From a virus, in IMG/VR virus record IMGVR_UViG_3300042540_001538, positions 1-52,167 of that record: 52,167 bases of DNA, one strand, 5' to 3'. Position numbers and translations under genes: made by a program. Positions 34,428 through 42,390 of the stretch are shown one piece after another. The notes under the pieces were generated by a model. It was not told where the DNA came from. It saw only the letters and a program-made list of their open reading frames with translations, and did no database searches. Every line of letters starts with the position of its first letter. Position 1 is the first letter of the stretch.

Positions 34428-34892
34428 ATGCAATTATCTAAAAACTTTTCCTTGACTGAATTATACAAAAGTACAACTGCTATTAGAAATAATATCAATA
34501 ATGAACCTACATCTGACATTATAGCAAATCTTGAGCTATTATGTGTCAACGTTTTACAACCAATTAGAGATTTTTTTAAATATCCTGTAAAAATCAACAG
34601 CGGATATCGCTGCGTAAAATTAAATCAACTAGTTGGTGGTAAGCCTAATAGTGAACATAGTTTAGGAATGGCAGCAGATATTGAGATTAACGGTGTATCA
34701 AATTATGATTTAGCATTGTATATTAAAGATAACTTACAATATACACAGTTAATACTAGAATTTTATACAATGGGCGATCCAAATAGTGGATGGGTTCATG
34801 TAAGTTATAATGTAAATGATTTAAAAAAAGAAAATTATACTGCAGTAAACTCAAGTGGTAAGGTTTATTACTTACGTGGCTTAAACCCTTAG
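34428..34892 (+). CDS. M15-family peptidase (endolysin-like)
   Basis: 154 residues. INSGYRCVKLNQLVGG, NSEHSLGMAADIEI (zinc ligands H77 and D84) and GWVHVSYN (H124) are the M15 D-Ala-D-Ala / L-Ala-D-Glu peptidase pattern. Phage members cut peptidoglycan peptides. Together with the GH19 enzyme the phage has both a glycosidase and a peptidase for the cell wall. Ends tail-to-tail (4-nt overlap) with the next minus-strand gene. Confidence 0.85.
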   Translation: MQLSKNFSLTELYKSTTAIRNNINNEPTSDIIANLELLCVNVLQPIRDFFKYPVKINSGYRCVKLNQLVGGKPNSEHSLGMAADIEINGVSNYDLALYIKDNLQYTQLILEFYTMGDPNSGWVHVSYNVNDLKKENYTAVNSSGKVYYLRGLNP

Positions 34893-35485
34893 ACAGTCAA
34901 ACTAACATTAAAAGTAAAACTATTACGTTTGCCTTTAAAGTAAGGCACTCTATGTGGTAAAGCTGATGAGAATATTACAAGTCTGCCACCTTGTTTTTCA
35001 AAATTATAATTTGCGTTTTGTGTTAATAAGGGACTTGAAGTACTACCGTAAAATGGACTTAATTGAATAACACTACCGTCTTTTTCATTATAATTCCCAT
35101 CATAATAATACACACCTGACAACACATTTTTTCCAACTCCGTTATGACTTGATGTATGAATATGCCAATCTTGCATACCACCTTTAACAAAACTATTAAA
35201 CCAAGATTCTGAAACATATACAGGATTTTGAAAGTTTAAATAATTTAAAAAAGAACTAATATGCTCAGTTAAAAAATTCTGCAAATGTTGTAAATTTAAT
35301 TCAAGTGCAATGTTTCTGCATTGTACAAAAGTTGTAGTAACTAAATCTCCCCATGTGTGCGTATTACTTAGTTTTTTTATAATTTTTTGATGATTTTGGA
35401 TTTCTGATTTTATAGTATTAAAAGTATTCTCATCAGCATCATGAATATAAACAGGTATTGGTAGAATATGTTCTATAGAAGCCAT
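34889..35485 (-). CDS. 2OG-Fe(II) oxygenase-like protein (TIGR02466 type)
   Basis: 198 residues from MASIEHILPIPVYIHD. The core reads WHIHTSSHNGVGKNVLSGVY, YYDGNYNEKDGSVIQLSPFY, GGRLVIFSSALPHRVPYF and RNSFTFNVSL, matching the jelly-roll family 2OG-FeII_Oxy_5. Candidate ligands are in the WHIHTS region and H of LPHRV. Substrate unknown; such genes are abundant in T4-like aquatic phages. Confidence 0.75.
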   Translation of the reverse strand: MASIEHILPIPVYIHDADENTFNTIKSEIQNHQKIIKKLSNTHTWGDLVTTTFVQCRNIALELNLQHLQNFLTEHISSFLNYLNFQNPVYVSESWFNSFVKGGMQDWHIHTSSHNGVGKNVLSGVYYYDGNYNEKDGSVIQLSPFYGSTSSPLLTQNANYNFEKQGGRLVIFSSALPHRVPYFKGKRNSFTFNVSLTV

Positions 35486-35497
35486 AATTATTTGATA

Positions 35498-35571
35498 TGG
35501 AGCGGGTAGCGAGAATCGAACTCGCAAATTTTCCTTGGCAAGGAAACAGGTTACCTTTACATCATACCCGC
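35498..35571 (-). tRNA. tRNA-Gly(GCC)
   Basis: Acceptor GCGGGTA/TACCCGC, loop TTGCCAA, T-loop TTCGATT, TCCA end. Confidence 0.92.
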
Positions 35572-35630
35572 ATTGTCAACTTATTTATAAACCGTATTCA
35601 GTTAATTAATAAATCTTGTTACAATTTGAT

Positions 35631-35954
35631 TTATTGCTCTCCATGCGGTTTACGCTTCCTATAATGGTCTTCTAAAATTTCAATGGTGGATCTATTCATG
35701 TAACGCACACGATCCATTCTATTTTCACTTGGTGTACCCCAATATAAATGTTTTGGATTACTACATTTACCATTGTTACATGCATGACATACTAATATCA
35801 TATGACCATTTGGTATAGTAGTTTCTAGTAAATGAGCTAATAACCCTTTACAGTAGGTGCTTCCGCCTCCACGTTCAAGACAATAATCATCTAAATCAAG
35901 ATGTTCTTGGCGTATTTTTTTGGGTAACTTTATATAATCATATATATTTTTCAC
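35631..35954 (-). CDS. HNH endonuclease (GTG start)
   Basis: 107 residues from GTG 35954. HMILVCHACNNGKCSNPKHL followed by YWGTPSENRMDR is the HNH_3 core (H...N...H with Cys pairs). An exact TATAAATA ends 5 nt before the GTG, the same spacing seen for the GIY-YIG genes, so the mRNA would be leaderless. No in-frame ATG lies nearby. The insertion lies opposite the start of the next plus-strand late gene. Confidence 0.7.
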   Translation of the reverse strand: MKNIYDYIKLPKKIRQEHLDLDDYCLERGGGSTYCKGLLAHLLETTIPNGHMILVCHACNNGKCSNPKHLYWGTPSENRMDRVRYMNRSTIEILEDHYRKRKPHGEQ

Positions 35955-35959
35955 TATAA

Positions 35960-35967
35960 TATTTATA
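35960..35967 (-). promoter_or_regulatory. Late promoter with start codon at predicted +1
   Basis: TATAAATA, 5 nt (TTATA), then GTG 35954. Confidence 0.7.
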
Positions 35968-35980
35968 GTGGCGATTTGGA

Positions 35981-35986
35981 TAAATA
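35981..35986 (+). promoter_or_regulatory. Late promoter with start codon at predicted +1
   Basis: GATAAATA, 5 nt (AAATT), then ATG 35992. Confidence 0.7.
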
Positions 35987-35991
35987 AAATT

Positions 35992-36552
35992 ATGAAATAC
36001 AATGAAATCATCCAAGAAGCACGTTTATCAGACTTTCCTTATACAGATGAACCTGATAAAACTACCGTTCAATTACGTAGTCATCAAAGCCAAATTTACA
36101 CTAATTTAGCTAAGAAGGTTAAACGTATTAATGAGCTTAAAGTTGAATTAAAAGAACTTGAGGATGAGGTTAAAAAATCTACACGTGAGAATGTTGCCGA
36201 TCTTTTTGCTGTTGAAGATGCGGTAAAAACTCGTGTTATTGATACTATATCATTTATAGTAACATTATCAAAAGATCCTAAAGTGACAGTTGCGCCAAAA
36301 TATAAGGATATTTTAGAAGTATTGGAAAAACAACTAACTCCTGAACTAATTTCTGTATTAGAGGGTTTAAAGAAGACTATGGTAACTGTAACACAAAAAG
36401 CACCCTCACTGAAAATTGAACCGAAAGACAAGTCACAACTTAGTGAGGGTAAAATATCCAACTACATTGATAAACTAAAAAGTTGGGTTAGCAGTTGGGG
36501 CGCAAAATACGATGCTAAACTTGATCAATTAAAAAGTATGGCAGGTATGTAA
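35992..36552 (+). CDS. Helical protein with capsid-targeting-like leader
   Basis: 186 residues. The leader MKYNEIIQEAR resembles the T4 internal-protein leader, with IIQE-A as a possible prohead-protease site. The remainder is charged and helical (VKRINELKVELKELEDEVKK) without a known domain. Could be an internal head protein. Leaderless late start. Confidence 0.6.
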   Translation: MKYNEIIQEARLSDFPYTDEPDKTTVQLRSHQSQIYTNLAKKVKRINELKVELKELEDEVKKSTRENVADLFAVEDAVKTRVIDTISFIVTLSKDPKVTVAPKYKDILEVLEKQLTPELISVLEGLKKTMVTVTQKAPSLKIEPKDKSQLSEGKISNYIDKLKSWVSSWGAKYDAKLDQLKSMAGM

Positions 36553-36583
36553 TGCCCACTGCATATTACTGAGGGTTTACTAC

Positions 36584-36763
36584 TTAAAATTTTTCTATGG
36601 GACACTTTTTGGTAAGGTCTTCATAGACAGATTTAGCATAATTCATTGGGCTTAGTTGCTTACAAAAAGTAGCACTATAGTGTTCACATTGCTTACAAAC
36701 ATTCCAACGTTCTTGTACCTCTTTTGACATTATAAAATCTAAAGCTTGATTATGAGTTGACAT
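36584..36763 (-). CDS. Small Cys-rich protein
   Basis: 59 residues: MSTHNQALDFIMSKEVQERW, then VCKQCEHYSATFCKQLSP and KKCPIEKF. CxxC plus two further Cys suggests a small zinc or disulphide fold. SD TAGGAG lies 7 nt before the ATG. Unknown. Confidence 0.65.
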   Translation of the reverse strand: MSTHNQALDFIMSKEVQERWNVCKQCEHYSATFCKQLSPMNYAKSVYEDLTKKCPIEKF

Positions 36764-36809
36764 AAAAATCTCCTAACTAAAAAAAATATTTATATCATAT
36801 TTATCAAAA

Positions 36810-36891
36810 TGGTGCCCATGGAGGGATTCGAACCCCCACGCTAGGCACTTGCTCCTAAGGCAAGCGTGTCTACCAATTTCACCACATGGGC
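36810..36891 (-). tRNA. tRNA-Leu(TAG)
   Basis: Class II. Acceptor GCCCATG/CATGGGC, stem CTTGC/GCAAG with loop CTTAGGA, T-loop TTCGAAT, ACCA end. Confidence 0.92.
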
Positions 36892-36905
36892 TTTAACTTT
36901 TTTGT

Positions 36906-37553
36906 TTAAATTTTCCTACCTCTGTTCCAACCTTTAGGAATAGATTCATTTTTACATATCTTTTTGTTAACTTCGCCATTTGTAATCCACATTGTATTGT
37001 ACTGAGAATTTTTTTCTCCTATCTGATTAATTGAATTTTTTTCACCGATTATTTTTTTAGTTTGTTCAGAATGTTTTTTACCATAAAATGTACCTAGAGG
37101 ATTTTTTTCATGCGATATTTTACTAGCATTTAGTGCATTATTTTTTATTTTCTGAGCAAAATTACTATCAGTATGTAATTTTTCAATATATCTTTTTAAA
37201 GTTGTTTCTATTGGCATCAATGAATTTAATCGTTTTTCTGTAAGAAAGATATTAGGATTTTCATTAATATAATCAAAACCACCATAACCACCTTTTCTTA
37301 AATTATAGGTATTTTCATTAATTAAAAAATCTTCATTTACAATTTCTGATTCTTTTTTATACATAAGTTCAGGTGTATCAAAAATATGCAAAATTTCTTT
37401 TTCAAAATTTTCTAAGCCATACCTAGAAATAGCATACTTTAGATACTTACCTGATCCCATATAACCGTCATTAAGATTTTTGGTTTTATGTGAACCAATA
37501 TAAATTTTACCATTCATCTTATTTGTTATCTTGTATATAATATAATAAATCAT
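36906..37553 (-). CDS. GIY-YIG endonuclease, paralogue 1
   Basis: 215 residues. GIY-YIG domain: MIYYIIYKITNKMNGKIYIG, then GYMGSGKYLKYA, ENFEKEILHIFDT and a Glu-containing KKESEIVNEDFL helix. The C-terminal half carries NUMOD3-like GEKNSINQIGEKNSQYN and KKHSEQTKKIIG. Its first ~100 residues and the upstream DNA are nearly identical to the gene at 46963-47637; the C-termini diverge. Both follow TATAAATA + 5 nt + ATG. Adjacent to tRNA-Pro. Confidence 0.85.
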   Translation of the reverse strand: MIYYIIYKITNKMNGKIYIGSHKTKNLNDGYMGSGKYLKYAISRYGLENFEKEILHIFDTPELMYKKESEIVNEDFLINENTYNLRKGGYGGFDYINENPNIFLTEKRLNSLMPIETTLKRYIEKLHTDSNFAQKIKNNALNASKISHEKNPLGTFYGKKHSEQTKKIIGEKNSINQIGEKNSQYNTMWITNGEVNKKICKNESIPKGWNRGRKI

Positions 37554-37558
37554 ACATA

Positions 37559-37566
37559 TATTTATA
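37559..37566 (-). promoter_or_regulatory. Late promoter with start codon at predicted +1
   Basis: TATAAATA, 5 nt (TATGT), then ATG 37553. Confidence 0.7.
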
Positions 37567-37596
37567 CAAGTTCGAGTCTTGACGATAACTCATATG

Positions 37597-37671
37597 TCTC
37601 GGATGTGGGATTCGAACTCACGACCTCTTGCTCCCAAAGCAAGCATTCTAACCAAACTGAACTAATCCGAG
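37597..37671 (-). tRNA. tRNA-Pro(TGG)
   Basis: Acceptor CTCGGAT/ATCCGAG, stem CTTGC/GCAAG with loop TTTGGGA, T-loop TTCGAAT, A73; CCA is not encoded. Confidence 0.9.
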
Positions 37672-37676
37672 AAAAC

Positions 37677-37682
37677 TAAATA
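37677..37682 (+). promoter_or_regulatory. Late promoter with start codon at predicted +1
   Basis: ACTAAATA, 5 nt (ATGTT), then ATG 37688. Confidence 0.65.
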
Positions 37683-37687
37683 ATGTT

Positions 37688-37867
37688 ATGCACGAAGTAT
37701 ACGAAACATTAACACCAAGTGGCTTACACATATACTTATGTAGAAGTAAACAAGGTGTTTGCATTGTTATACTACGTGATGTTTATGATCAAAAATTTAT
37801 GATGAAATACTTTACAGATTACCGTATTGCATTTAAATTCATCTTAGATTTTGAACATCCAATCTAA
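37688..37867 (+). CDS. Hypothetical 59-residue late protein
   Basis: MHEVYETLTPSGLHIYLCRS followed by a beta-strand (GVCIVILRDV) and a helical aromatic end (YFTDYRIAFKFILDFEHPI). Starts at the +1 of a late promoter. Ends overlap by 4 nt with the convergent oxygenase. Unknown. Confidence 0.6.
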   Translation: MHEVYETLTPSGLHIYLCRSKQGVCIVILRDVYDQKFMMKYFTDYRIAFKFILDFEHPI

Positions 37868-38469
37868 CGTAACGCAGGACCAAGACCCCATATTACAATA
37901 GACTTTCTTACTCCTTTTTTAATAGGTGCAATACGATGCATAGCAAAACTTGGGAAGAAAATCATTCTACCTTTCTTCTGCGGTACTACATGCTTATTCG
38001 TTGCACTAGTCATAATTTCAAATTCACCACCTTGAAATTCATCTTCGTCTGATAAACAAAAAGTTACACTAAGTTTTCTTGAAAGATGGTTATAAGGACT
38101 TTCAGGCTCAACAGTGTTAAAGAGGTAATCAGTATGAAAATCATAATGGGAACCTTTCTTATCATATACAGTGTATTGAAAATAGTCAAACCCAATTAAA
38201 TCAAACCCAAAAAACTCACGATTTGCGGCTTCCATTACATCTAAAAGTTTGTAAAAGACCCATGAATTAACAGAATCAAGATGAATAAACGCACTTTTTG
38301 AAATACGAATGTTATTATTTTTGTCACCATTGACAGTTTTAGAATCCTCTAATTGTGCTGCTTCGCATACATCTATAACCTTTTGCAAATCAACATGATT
38401 AAATGCACTATCCTCACAAATGTAGGGATACATCATTTTATTTCTTACTTGTACTTTAGTTGTTAACAT
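37864..38469 (-). CDS. 2OG-Fe(II) dioxygenase (PKHD/P4H type), paralogue 1
   Basis: 201 residues. Iron ligands H112 and D114 (YDFHTDY), H178 (AMHRIAP) and the 2OG-binding R188 (KGVRKSIVIW), with the FQGGEFEI strand between: a complete prolyl-4-hydroxylase-like jelly roll. Close paralogue of the next gene upstream. Substrate unknown. SD GAGG before the ATG. Confidence 0.85.
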   Translation of the reverse strand: MLTTKVQVRNKMMYPYICEDSAFNHVDLQKVIDVCEAAQLEDSKTVNGDKNNNIRISKSAFIHLDSVNSWVFYKLLDVMEAANREFFGFDLIGFDYFQYTVYDKKGSHYDFHTDYLFNTVEPESPYNHLSRKLSVTFCLSDEDEFQGGEFEIMTSATNKHVVPQKKGRMIFFPSFAMHRIAPIKKGVRKSIVIWGLGPALR

Positions 38470-38489
38470 AATTTCCTCTAATTAAAATT

Positions 38490-38563
38490 TGGCAGGGGTA
38501 ACAGGAGTCGAACCTATAATAGCGGAATCAAAATCCGATGTGATACCATTTCACCATACCCCG
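38490..38563 (-). tRNA. tRNA-Gln(TTG)
   Basis: Acceptor GGGGTA/TACCCC with C1-T72 unpaired (weak 1-72 is normal for tRNA-Gln), loop TTTTGAT, T-loop TTCGACT, GCCA end. Confidence 0.9.
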
Positions 38564-38568
38564 ATAGT

Positions 38569-39183
38569 TTATACAAATGTAGGACCTAATATCCAAAACA
38601 CTATACTTTTTCGTATACCTTTTGTTACAGGGGTAACACGATGTAATACATAACTTGGAAACAAAATTATAGTTCCTGCTTTTTGTTCTATATTAAAAAT
38701 ACTGTCCTCTGAGCCACCTGTCTGCATTTGAAAGTTACCACCTTCAAATTCAGTTTGATCTTGTAAAAATAAAACTACACTCATTTTACGAATTAAATGA
38801 GTGGGTATCATTTCATTTTGCCTCTCACCTAAAATCATATCCATATGAAAATCATATTTTGATTTTTTACCATCATATACTGTGTACTGAAAGTAGTCTG
38901 CTCCTGTTAGATTAAATTGGTAAAAATCTCTATTTAATCGATCAATAGTTGTAAAAGCTCGTTCAAAAAACCATGCAATTTCAGGTGTAGGTTGAATAAA
39001 ACAATGTTTAGATTTTCTAATTCGTTTATCAACAGTTTTATCATTTACTATTTGTGAATCTGATAATGGTTGTGCGTCACAATATTCTATAAGATTTTTT
39101 AACTCATCAGGACTTAATATTCCGTGTTGAAAAACATATGGAAACGTGATTTTATTCAAACTATTAACATTAAAAGATAACAT
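38569..39183 (-). CDS. 2OG-Fe(II) dioxygenase (PKHD/P4H type), paralogue 2
   Basis: 204 residues. Ligands H113 and D115 (YDFHMDM), H181 (VLHRVTP), R191 (KGIRKSIVFW) and FEGGNFQM. Roughly half the residues match the neighbour at 37864 by eye, so this is an older duplication now separated by tRNA-Gln. AAGGA SD. Confidence 0.85.
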   Translation of the reverse strand: MLSFNVNSLNKITFPYVFQHGILSPDELKNLIEYCDAQPLSDSQIVNDKTVDKRIRKSKHCFIQPTPEIAWFFERAFTTIDRLNRDFYQFNLTGADYFQYTVYDGKKSKYDFHMDMILGERQNEMIPTHLIRKMSVVLFLQDQTEFEGGNFQMQTGGSEDSIFNIEQKAGTIILFPSYVLHRVTPVTKGIRKSIVFWILGPTFV

Positions 39184-39198
39184 AATTTTCCTTAAAAT

Positions 39199-39274
39199 TG
39201 GTGGAGGTAAACGGGTTCGAACCGATGACCTTTAACTTGCAAAGCTACTGCTCTCCCAACTGAGCTATACCCCC
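39199..39274 (-). tRNA. tRNA-Ala(TGC)
   Basis: Acceptor GGGGGTA/TACCTCC, loop TTTGCAA, T-loop TTCGAAC, ACCA end. Transcribed behind structured RNA B. Confidence 0.92.
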
Positions 39275-39280
39275 AAAGAT

Positions 39281-39341
39281 ACAGGATGCATTTAACGTGG
39301 TTAGATTAGAAGTCTAATGTTAAAAGTTGCTGTTAGCATCC
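39281..39341 (-). ncRNA. Pseudoknot element, copy B
   Basis: GGATGC (39341-39336) pairs with GCATCC (39289-39284); bulge TAACAGCAAC with ACAG able to pair with CTGT just downstream. A second helix TTTAAC/GTTAAA and a hairpin ATTAGA-CT-TCTAAT fill the interior. Confidence 0.55.
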
Positions 39342-39560
39342 TAAACCTAAATTCTTGTCTAGCCACTAATCCTCATTAGCCCTAAACTGAGTAGTTACCC
39401 TGTCCACGTTACCATTATGGTAGGCTGCGTCCACCTAAGATATTTCTATCACTCATGTAAGGCGAGCTTTGGGGTAGATCTTAACACCCTGTAGTTATGG
39501 AAACTACAATACCCACTTTTAATTAACGGCAAAGTGTAAACCGAGGTTTTGATATTTATA
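39342..39560 (-). ncRNA. Probable structured RNA upstream of copy B
   Basis: No ORF. Hairpins by eye: GTAGTT/AACTAC, GATA-GAAA-TATC, TACCAT/ATGGTA, CTAAT-GAGG-ATTAG. TAACGTGG (39411-39404) is perfectly complementary to CCACGTTA (39300-39293) inside copy B, tying both parts into one RNA of ~280 nt. No known RNA family recognised. Confidence 0.45.
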
Positions 39561-39581
39561 AAGCATTATAGCCGATTATAA

Positions 39582-41072
39582 TTAATTGTTCAATACCATA
39601 TCGATAAATTGACGATGATCCATAACACGTTGTAATCTTAAATTTTTTTCTTGCGTAAATGCATTATAACGTTCTCTACCAACTTTATCAATAAATCGTA
39701 TATTAACATTGTTTTTGTAGCTTTTTTTATCAATCAAACGTAATCCATGAGCTACACAAGTAAAATTGTTATAATCAAATATATCATCTTGGCATGATCT
39801 AAAATTCACAAAATCTGATGAAATTTTGTCTTTTAAATTTTGCACTTCTTCAGGTACAGAATTTGTCATATACTTCCAAAACTCAGAATCTGTACGGTTA
39901 GTTAAATAACAAAAACGTAAATAAAGATACACATTGTCATAAAACTTTTGCATGGCATTATTATACAAATTGATATCGTTTTTAAATACTTTAAAAGCAT
40001 AACATGCTGTAAAACGTTCAAGTTGATATACTACATGATGTATATTGGTTGCTTCTAATGGTTCAGTAAATCCACTAGATAGTCCAACTGCCATACAATT
40101 TCCAACCCATTGTTTTTCCCAAAAACCACTTTTAAACTTAATTACTCTACTAGTGTTGTTTAATGAACATTTATAAGTTTTCTTAACAAAAGCTTCAAAA
40201 TTTTCAAAGGCTTGTTCATCTGTTAAAAATTTATCGCAATACAAATAACCTGAACCCCAACGATTACTTAATGGTACTTGCAATATCCATCCTTGATCGC
40301 TAGCTTCTGACGTTGTAAATGGTGGTTGTTTTTTAAACTCATATGGTACGGGGTTTGGAATACAACGATTTAACGGTAACCAATCTTGCTTATCAATCCA
40401 ATTGTTTTTTAAATGCTTAAACAAAGCATATTGAAATCCTGATGCATCAATGAAAAAATCGCCATCAACTTTTGTTCCATCTGACAAAACTACATGTTTA
40501 ATATGACCGTTATCAGGAAGTAATTCAACATCAACTACAACACCATCCATAATAGTAAGTCTATCTTTAAATTTGTTTTCAACGTACTTGGAAAACAGTG
40601 TGGCATCAATATGCAACGACTCAGTTTTTTTTTCTTTAGGTATCACACATTTTTCATAATAAAAATCATCATACGTTTGTCTATTATTGTAGCAATTATT
40701 TGCTATAGCCCACGCTGTATCAAAGTTATATCTATCAAACTCATTGTAAAAGGTTTCTAAATTAAGTAAAAAACCATGATGGTAATACTTTCCATCGTTA
40801 AGCCAATTTTTAAATCTAAGACCAAGCTTTACTGTAGCGTTTACATTTTTAATTAATTCTTCACGTGTTACACCAACATAGTTTAAATAACTATAAAATG
40901 AAGGTGTAAGGCTTTCGCCCACGCCAATGCCTGGGGTTTTGTGATCGTAAATTAAGACAACTTCAGTATTATAATATGCCTTTAAATAAGTTGCAGCCAT
41001 TACCCCTGCACTGCCACCCCCAACCACTATAAACTTGTGTTTCGTTGGATAATTATTTTTACTTTTTTTCAT
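39582..41072 (-). CDS. Flavin-dependent tryptophan-halogenase-like protein
   Basis: 496 residues, family length. FAD motif VVGGGSAG (17-23), then GIGVGESLTP (48-57) and the catalytic-lysine segment NVNATVKLGLRFKNW (K82, equivalent to PrnA K79). The GWxWxIP monooxygenase-blocking motif reads GWILQVP (261-267): the second Trp is Leu. PrnA-like genes are known in aquatic T4-like phages; the substrate may be a small indole or phenol and is not predictable. FADH2 from a reductase would be needed; none is seen here. AAGGA SD. Confidence 0.85.
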   Translation of the reverse strand: MKKSKNNYPTKHKFIVVGGGSAGVMAATYLKAYYNTEVVLIYDHKTPGIGVGESLTPSFYSYLNYVGVTREELIKNVNATVKLGLRFKNWLNDGKYYHHGFLLNLETFYNEFDRYNFDTAWAIANNCYNNRQTYDDFYYEKCVIPKEKKTESLHIDATLFSKYVENKFKDRLTIMDGVVVDVELLPDNGHIKHVVLSDGTKVDGDFFIDASGFQYALFKHLKNNWIDKQDWLPLNRCIPNPVPYEFKKQPPFTTSEASDQGWILQVPLSNRWGSGYLYCDKFLTDEQAFENFEAFVKKTYKCSLNNTSRVIKFKSGFWEKQWVGNCMAVGLSSGFTEPLEATNIHHVVYQLERFTACYAFKVFKNDINLYNNAMQKFYDNVYLYLRFCYLTNRTDSEFWKYMTNSVPEEVQNLKDKISSDFVNFRSCQDDIFDYNNFTCVAHGLRLIDKKSYKNNVNIRFIDKVGRERYNAFTQEKNLRLQRVMDHRQFIDMVLNN

Positions 41073-41080
41073 ACTATCCT

Positions 41081-41320
41081 TTATTTTGTAGATTGAATTA
41101 TAGCAGTAGAAGTAGTTCTGTCAATGACTAAATATCCATAACAACAAATGTTATAATCTGCATTATTTTTATCTTTTTCACTTTTAGCTTCTACTTTAAT
41201 TTCAACATTTTTAAACAAATACTCTTTTTCGTCATTTTCAAAAACTCTCCAAACATGATCTGTGGTGCCACGGCCTGGTTCGCCACGTGATTTGTTAAAT
41301 CTTATACTGTACTTGTTCAT
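41081..41320 (-). CDS. Small conserved phage protein
   Basis: 79 residues. MNKYSIRFNKSRGEPGRGTT, then DHVWRVFENDEKEYLFKNV and a C-terminal YNICCYGYLVIDRTTSTAII. I have seen this arrangement in aquatic T4-like phages as an unnamed protein. Its ATG overlaps the stop of the oxygenase gene upstream; it precedes the halogenase by 8 nt, so the three are one operon. Confidence 0.6.
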   Translation of the reverse strand: MNKYSIRFNKSRGEPGRGTTDHVWRVFENDEKEYLFKNVEIKVEAKSEKDKNNADYNICCYGYLVIDRTTSTAIIQSTK

Positions 41321-42036
41321 ATAATTTCAACAGGTTGTAAATTTTTTGCCGTATTAGGTGTTTCCATATTGTCATTGACAATATTTTCACTCACTGACAT
41401 TGTCATATGAACAAATTTTATTGGTTTATCTGAAGCATTTCTGCTAAATGAATGGGGCAATGTAGAGTTTGTAATAATAAGTGAGCCTTGAACAGGTTGA
41501 AAATTAATAATGTTACTTGCATAAGTGGCATCATACATATTTCTTTCAGGTAAATTGATCTGAACTTTGCCTGGGCGTGGATCATAGAATAATATACGTG
41601 ATGAATTTAGGGGTACTTGAAGAAAATAAAACCCATTAAGTTGTGCCCCATATCCGTGAACATGTTGTTCCATTAATGAATACTTAAAATGCTCTTGGGT
41701 CCACATTTCGACAAAATTTACATATCTATTTGTAACATCGTAACCTTGATCATATAATATTTGCCACGAAGTTTGACCTATAGCAGAACAAAATTTTTCC
41801 AATCTAGGATCGGCAAAATAGTTATTAGTCATTCTAACAGGATAAATTTCATTTAAAGTATCTACTTTTGGTTGTGTAGCTAAATTTTCTTCCGAAACTT
41901 TATTTACAATTGGTAAAAATTCAGGTAATTCAAAAATATATATTGGACACGTAAAGTAATGTTCAACTTTACCCTTTAACATTTGATTAACAGCAGATTT
42001 TTTACTTTTAGTTATTGGTTTTCTTGATTTTTTCAT
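41317..42036 (-). CDS. 2OG-Fe(II) oxygenase-like protein (TIGR02466 type)
   Basis: 239 residues. A basic N-terminus, then the jelly-roll core: MEQHVHGYGAQLNGFYFLQV, RILFYDPRPGKVQINLP, VQGSLIITNSTLPHSFSRN and FVHMTMSV. Candidate ligands are the His pair in EQHVHGYG and H of LPHSF. First gene of the halogenase operon, suggesting that oxygenation and halogenation act in one pathway. TTAAATA lies 6 nt before the ATG. Confidence 0.75.
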   Translation of the reverse strand: MKKSRKPITKSKKSAVNQMLKGKVEHYFTCPIYIFELPEFLPIVNKVSEENLATQPKVDTLNEIYPVRMTNNYFADPRLEKFCSAIGQTSWQILYDQGYDVTNRYVNFVEMWTQEHFKYSLMEQHVHGYGAQLNGFYFLQVPLNSSRILFYDPRPGKVQINLPERNMYDATYASNIINFQPVQGSLIITNSTLPHSFSRNASDKPIKFVHMTMSVSENIVNDNMETPNTAKNLQPVEII

Positions 42037-42042
42037 AATGAA

Positions 42043-42048
42043 TATTTA
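42043..42048 (-). promoter_or_regulatory. Late promoter close to the start codon
   Basis: TTAAATA, 6 nt (TTCATT), then ATG 42036 of the oxygenase-halogenase operon. Confidence 0.6.
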
Positions 42049-42081
42049 ATAGTACAGAATATGCACAAAAATTATTTATTT

Positions 42082-42176
42082 TATGGTGACAGGCTCCCGA
42101 ACCTGTGCTGACAAGAGTACGACCACCGTTTTCACGTATCCGCTCTTGCTGCTCTTCAACGTTAAGCTACACCATA
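42082..42176 (-). tRNA. Degenerate tRNA-like gene with 29-nt anticodon-arm insert
   Basis: Acceptor TATGGTG/CACCATA (7 bp), T-arm ACAGG-TTCGGGAG-CCTGT, D-arm-like GCTTAACGTTGAAGAGC without GG. Between GCAAGAG and CTCTTGT lie 25 nt rather than a 7-nt loop, so no anticodon can be assigned. A 10-nt GAGCGGATAC inside the insert is complementary to GTATCCGCTC at 42360-42351. Confidence 0.45.
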
Positions 42177-42243
42177 TTGAAACACACTTACGGCTATAAA
42201 CCGCTGAACAATACTGCCCTGATAAAATGTGCTTCAATATGGT
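42171..42243 (-). repeat. Hairpin element with 16-bp terminal inverted repeats
   Basis: ACCATATTGAAACACA at one end and its complement (one G-T) at the other, enclosing 41 nt that include CGG-CTATAAA-CCG. The termini match those of the tRNA-like element at 42392-42500. No T-arm. Confidence 0.6.
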
Positions 42244-42390
42244 TGGTCAATGTTTTTATTACCTGGCTCTATGCATATAGCCCTTGGTTGATCTCCTCGG
42301 ATTACCCGGCCTTCTCGCCCGACTATACTTTCAGGATTTGCACCTTTCAGGAGCGGATACTCTGAATACCCACCTTTAACAACGACCATC
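42244..42390 (-). other. Non-coding stretch between hairpin elements
   Basis: No ORF. Contains GGTGCAAATCC (42344-42334) and GAGGAGATCAACC (42298-42286), which loosely recall the L4 loop and B12 box of cobalamin riboswitches, and GTATCCGCTC complementary to the insert of the tRNA-like gene downstream. No firm assignment. Confidence 0.25.

Noticed and set aside
39281-39560. Group I intron in the region before tRNA-Ala
   Set aside because: tRNA-Ala is intact and no P7/P3 core could be found.
42244-42390. Group I intron suggested by AGTATAGTC
   Set aside because: The matching GACTA strand and other core elements are missing.
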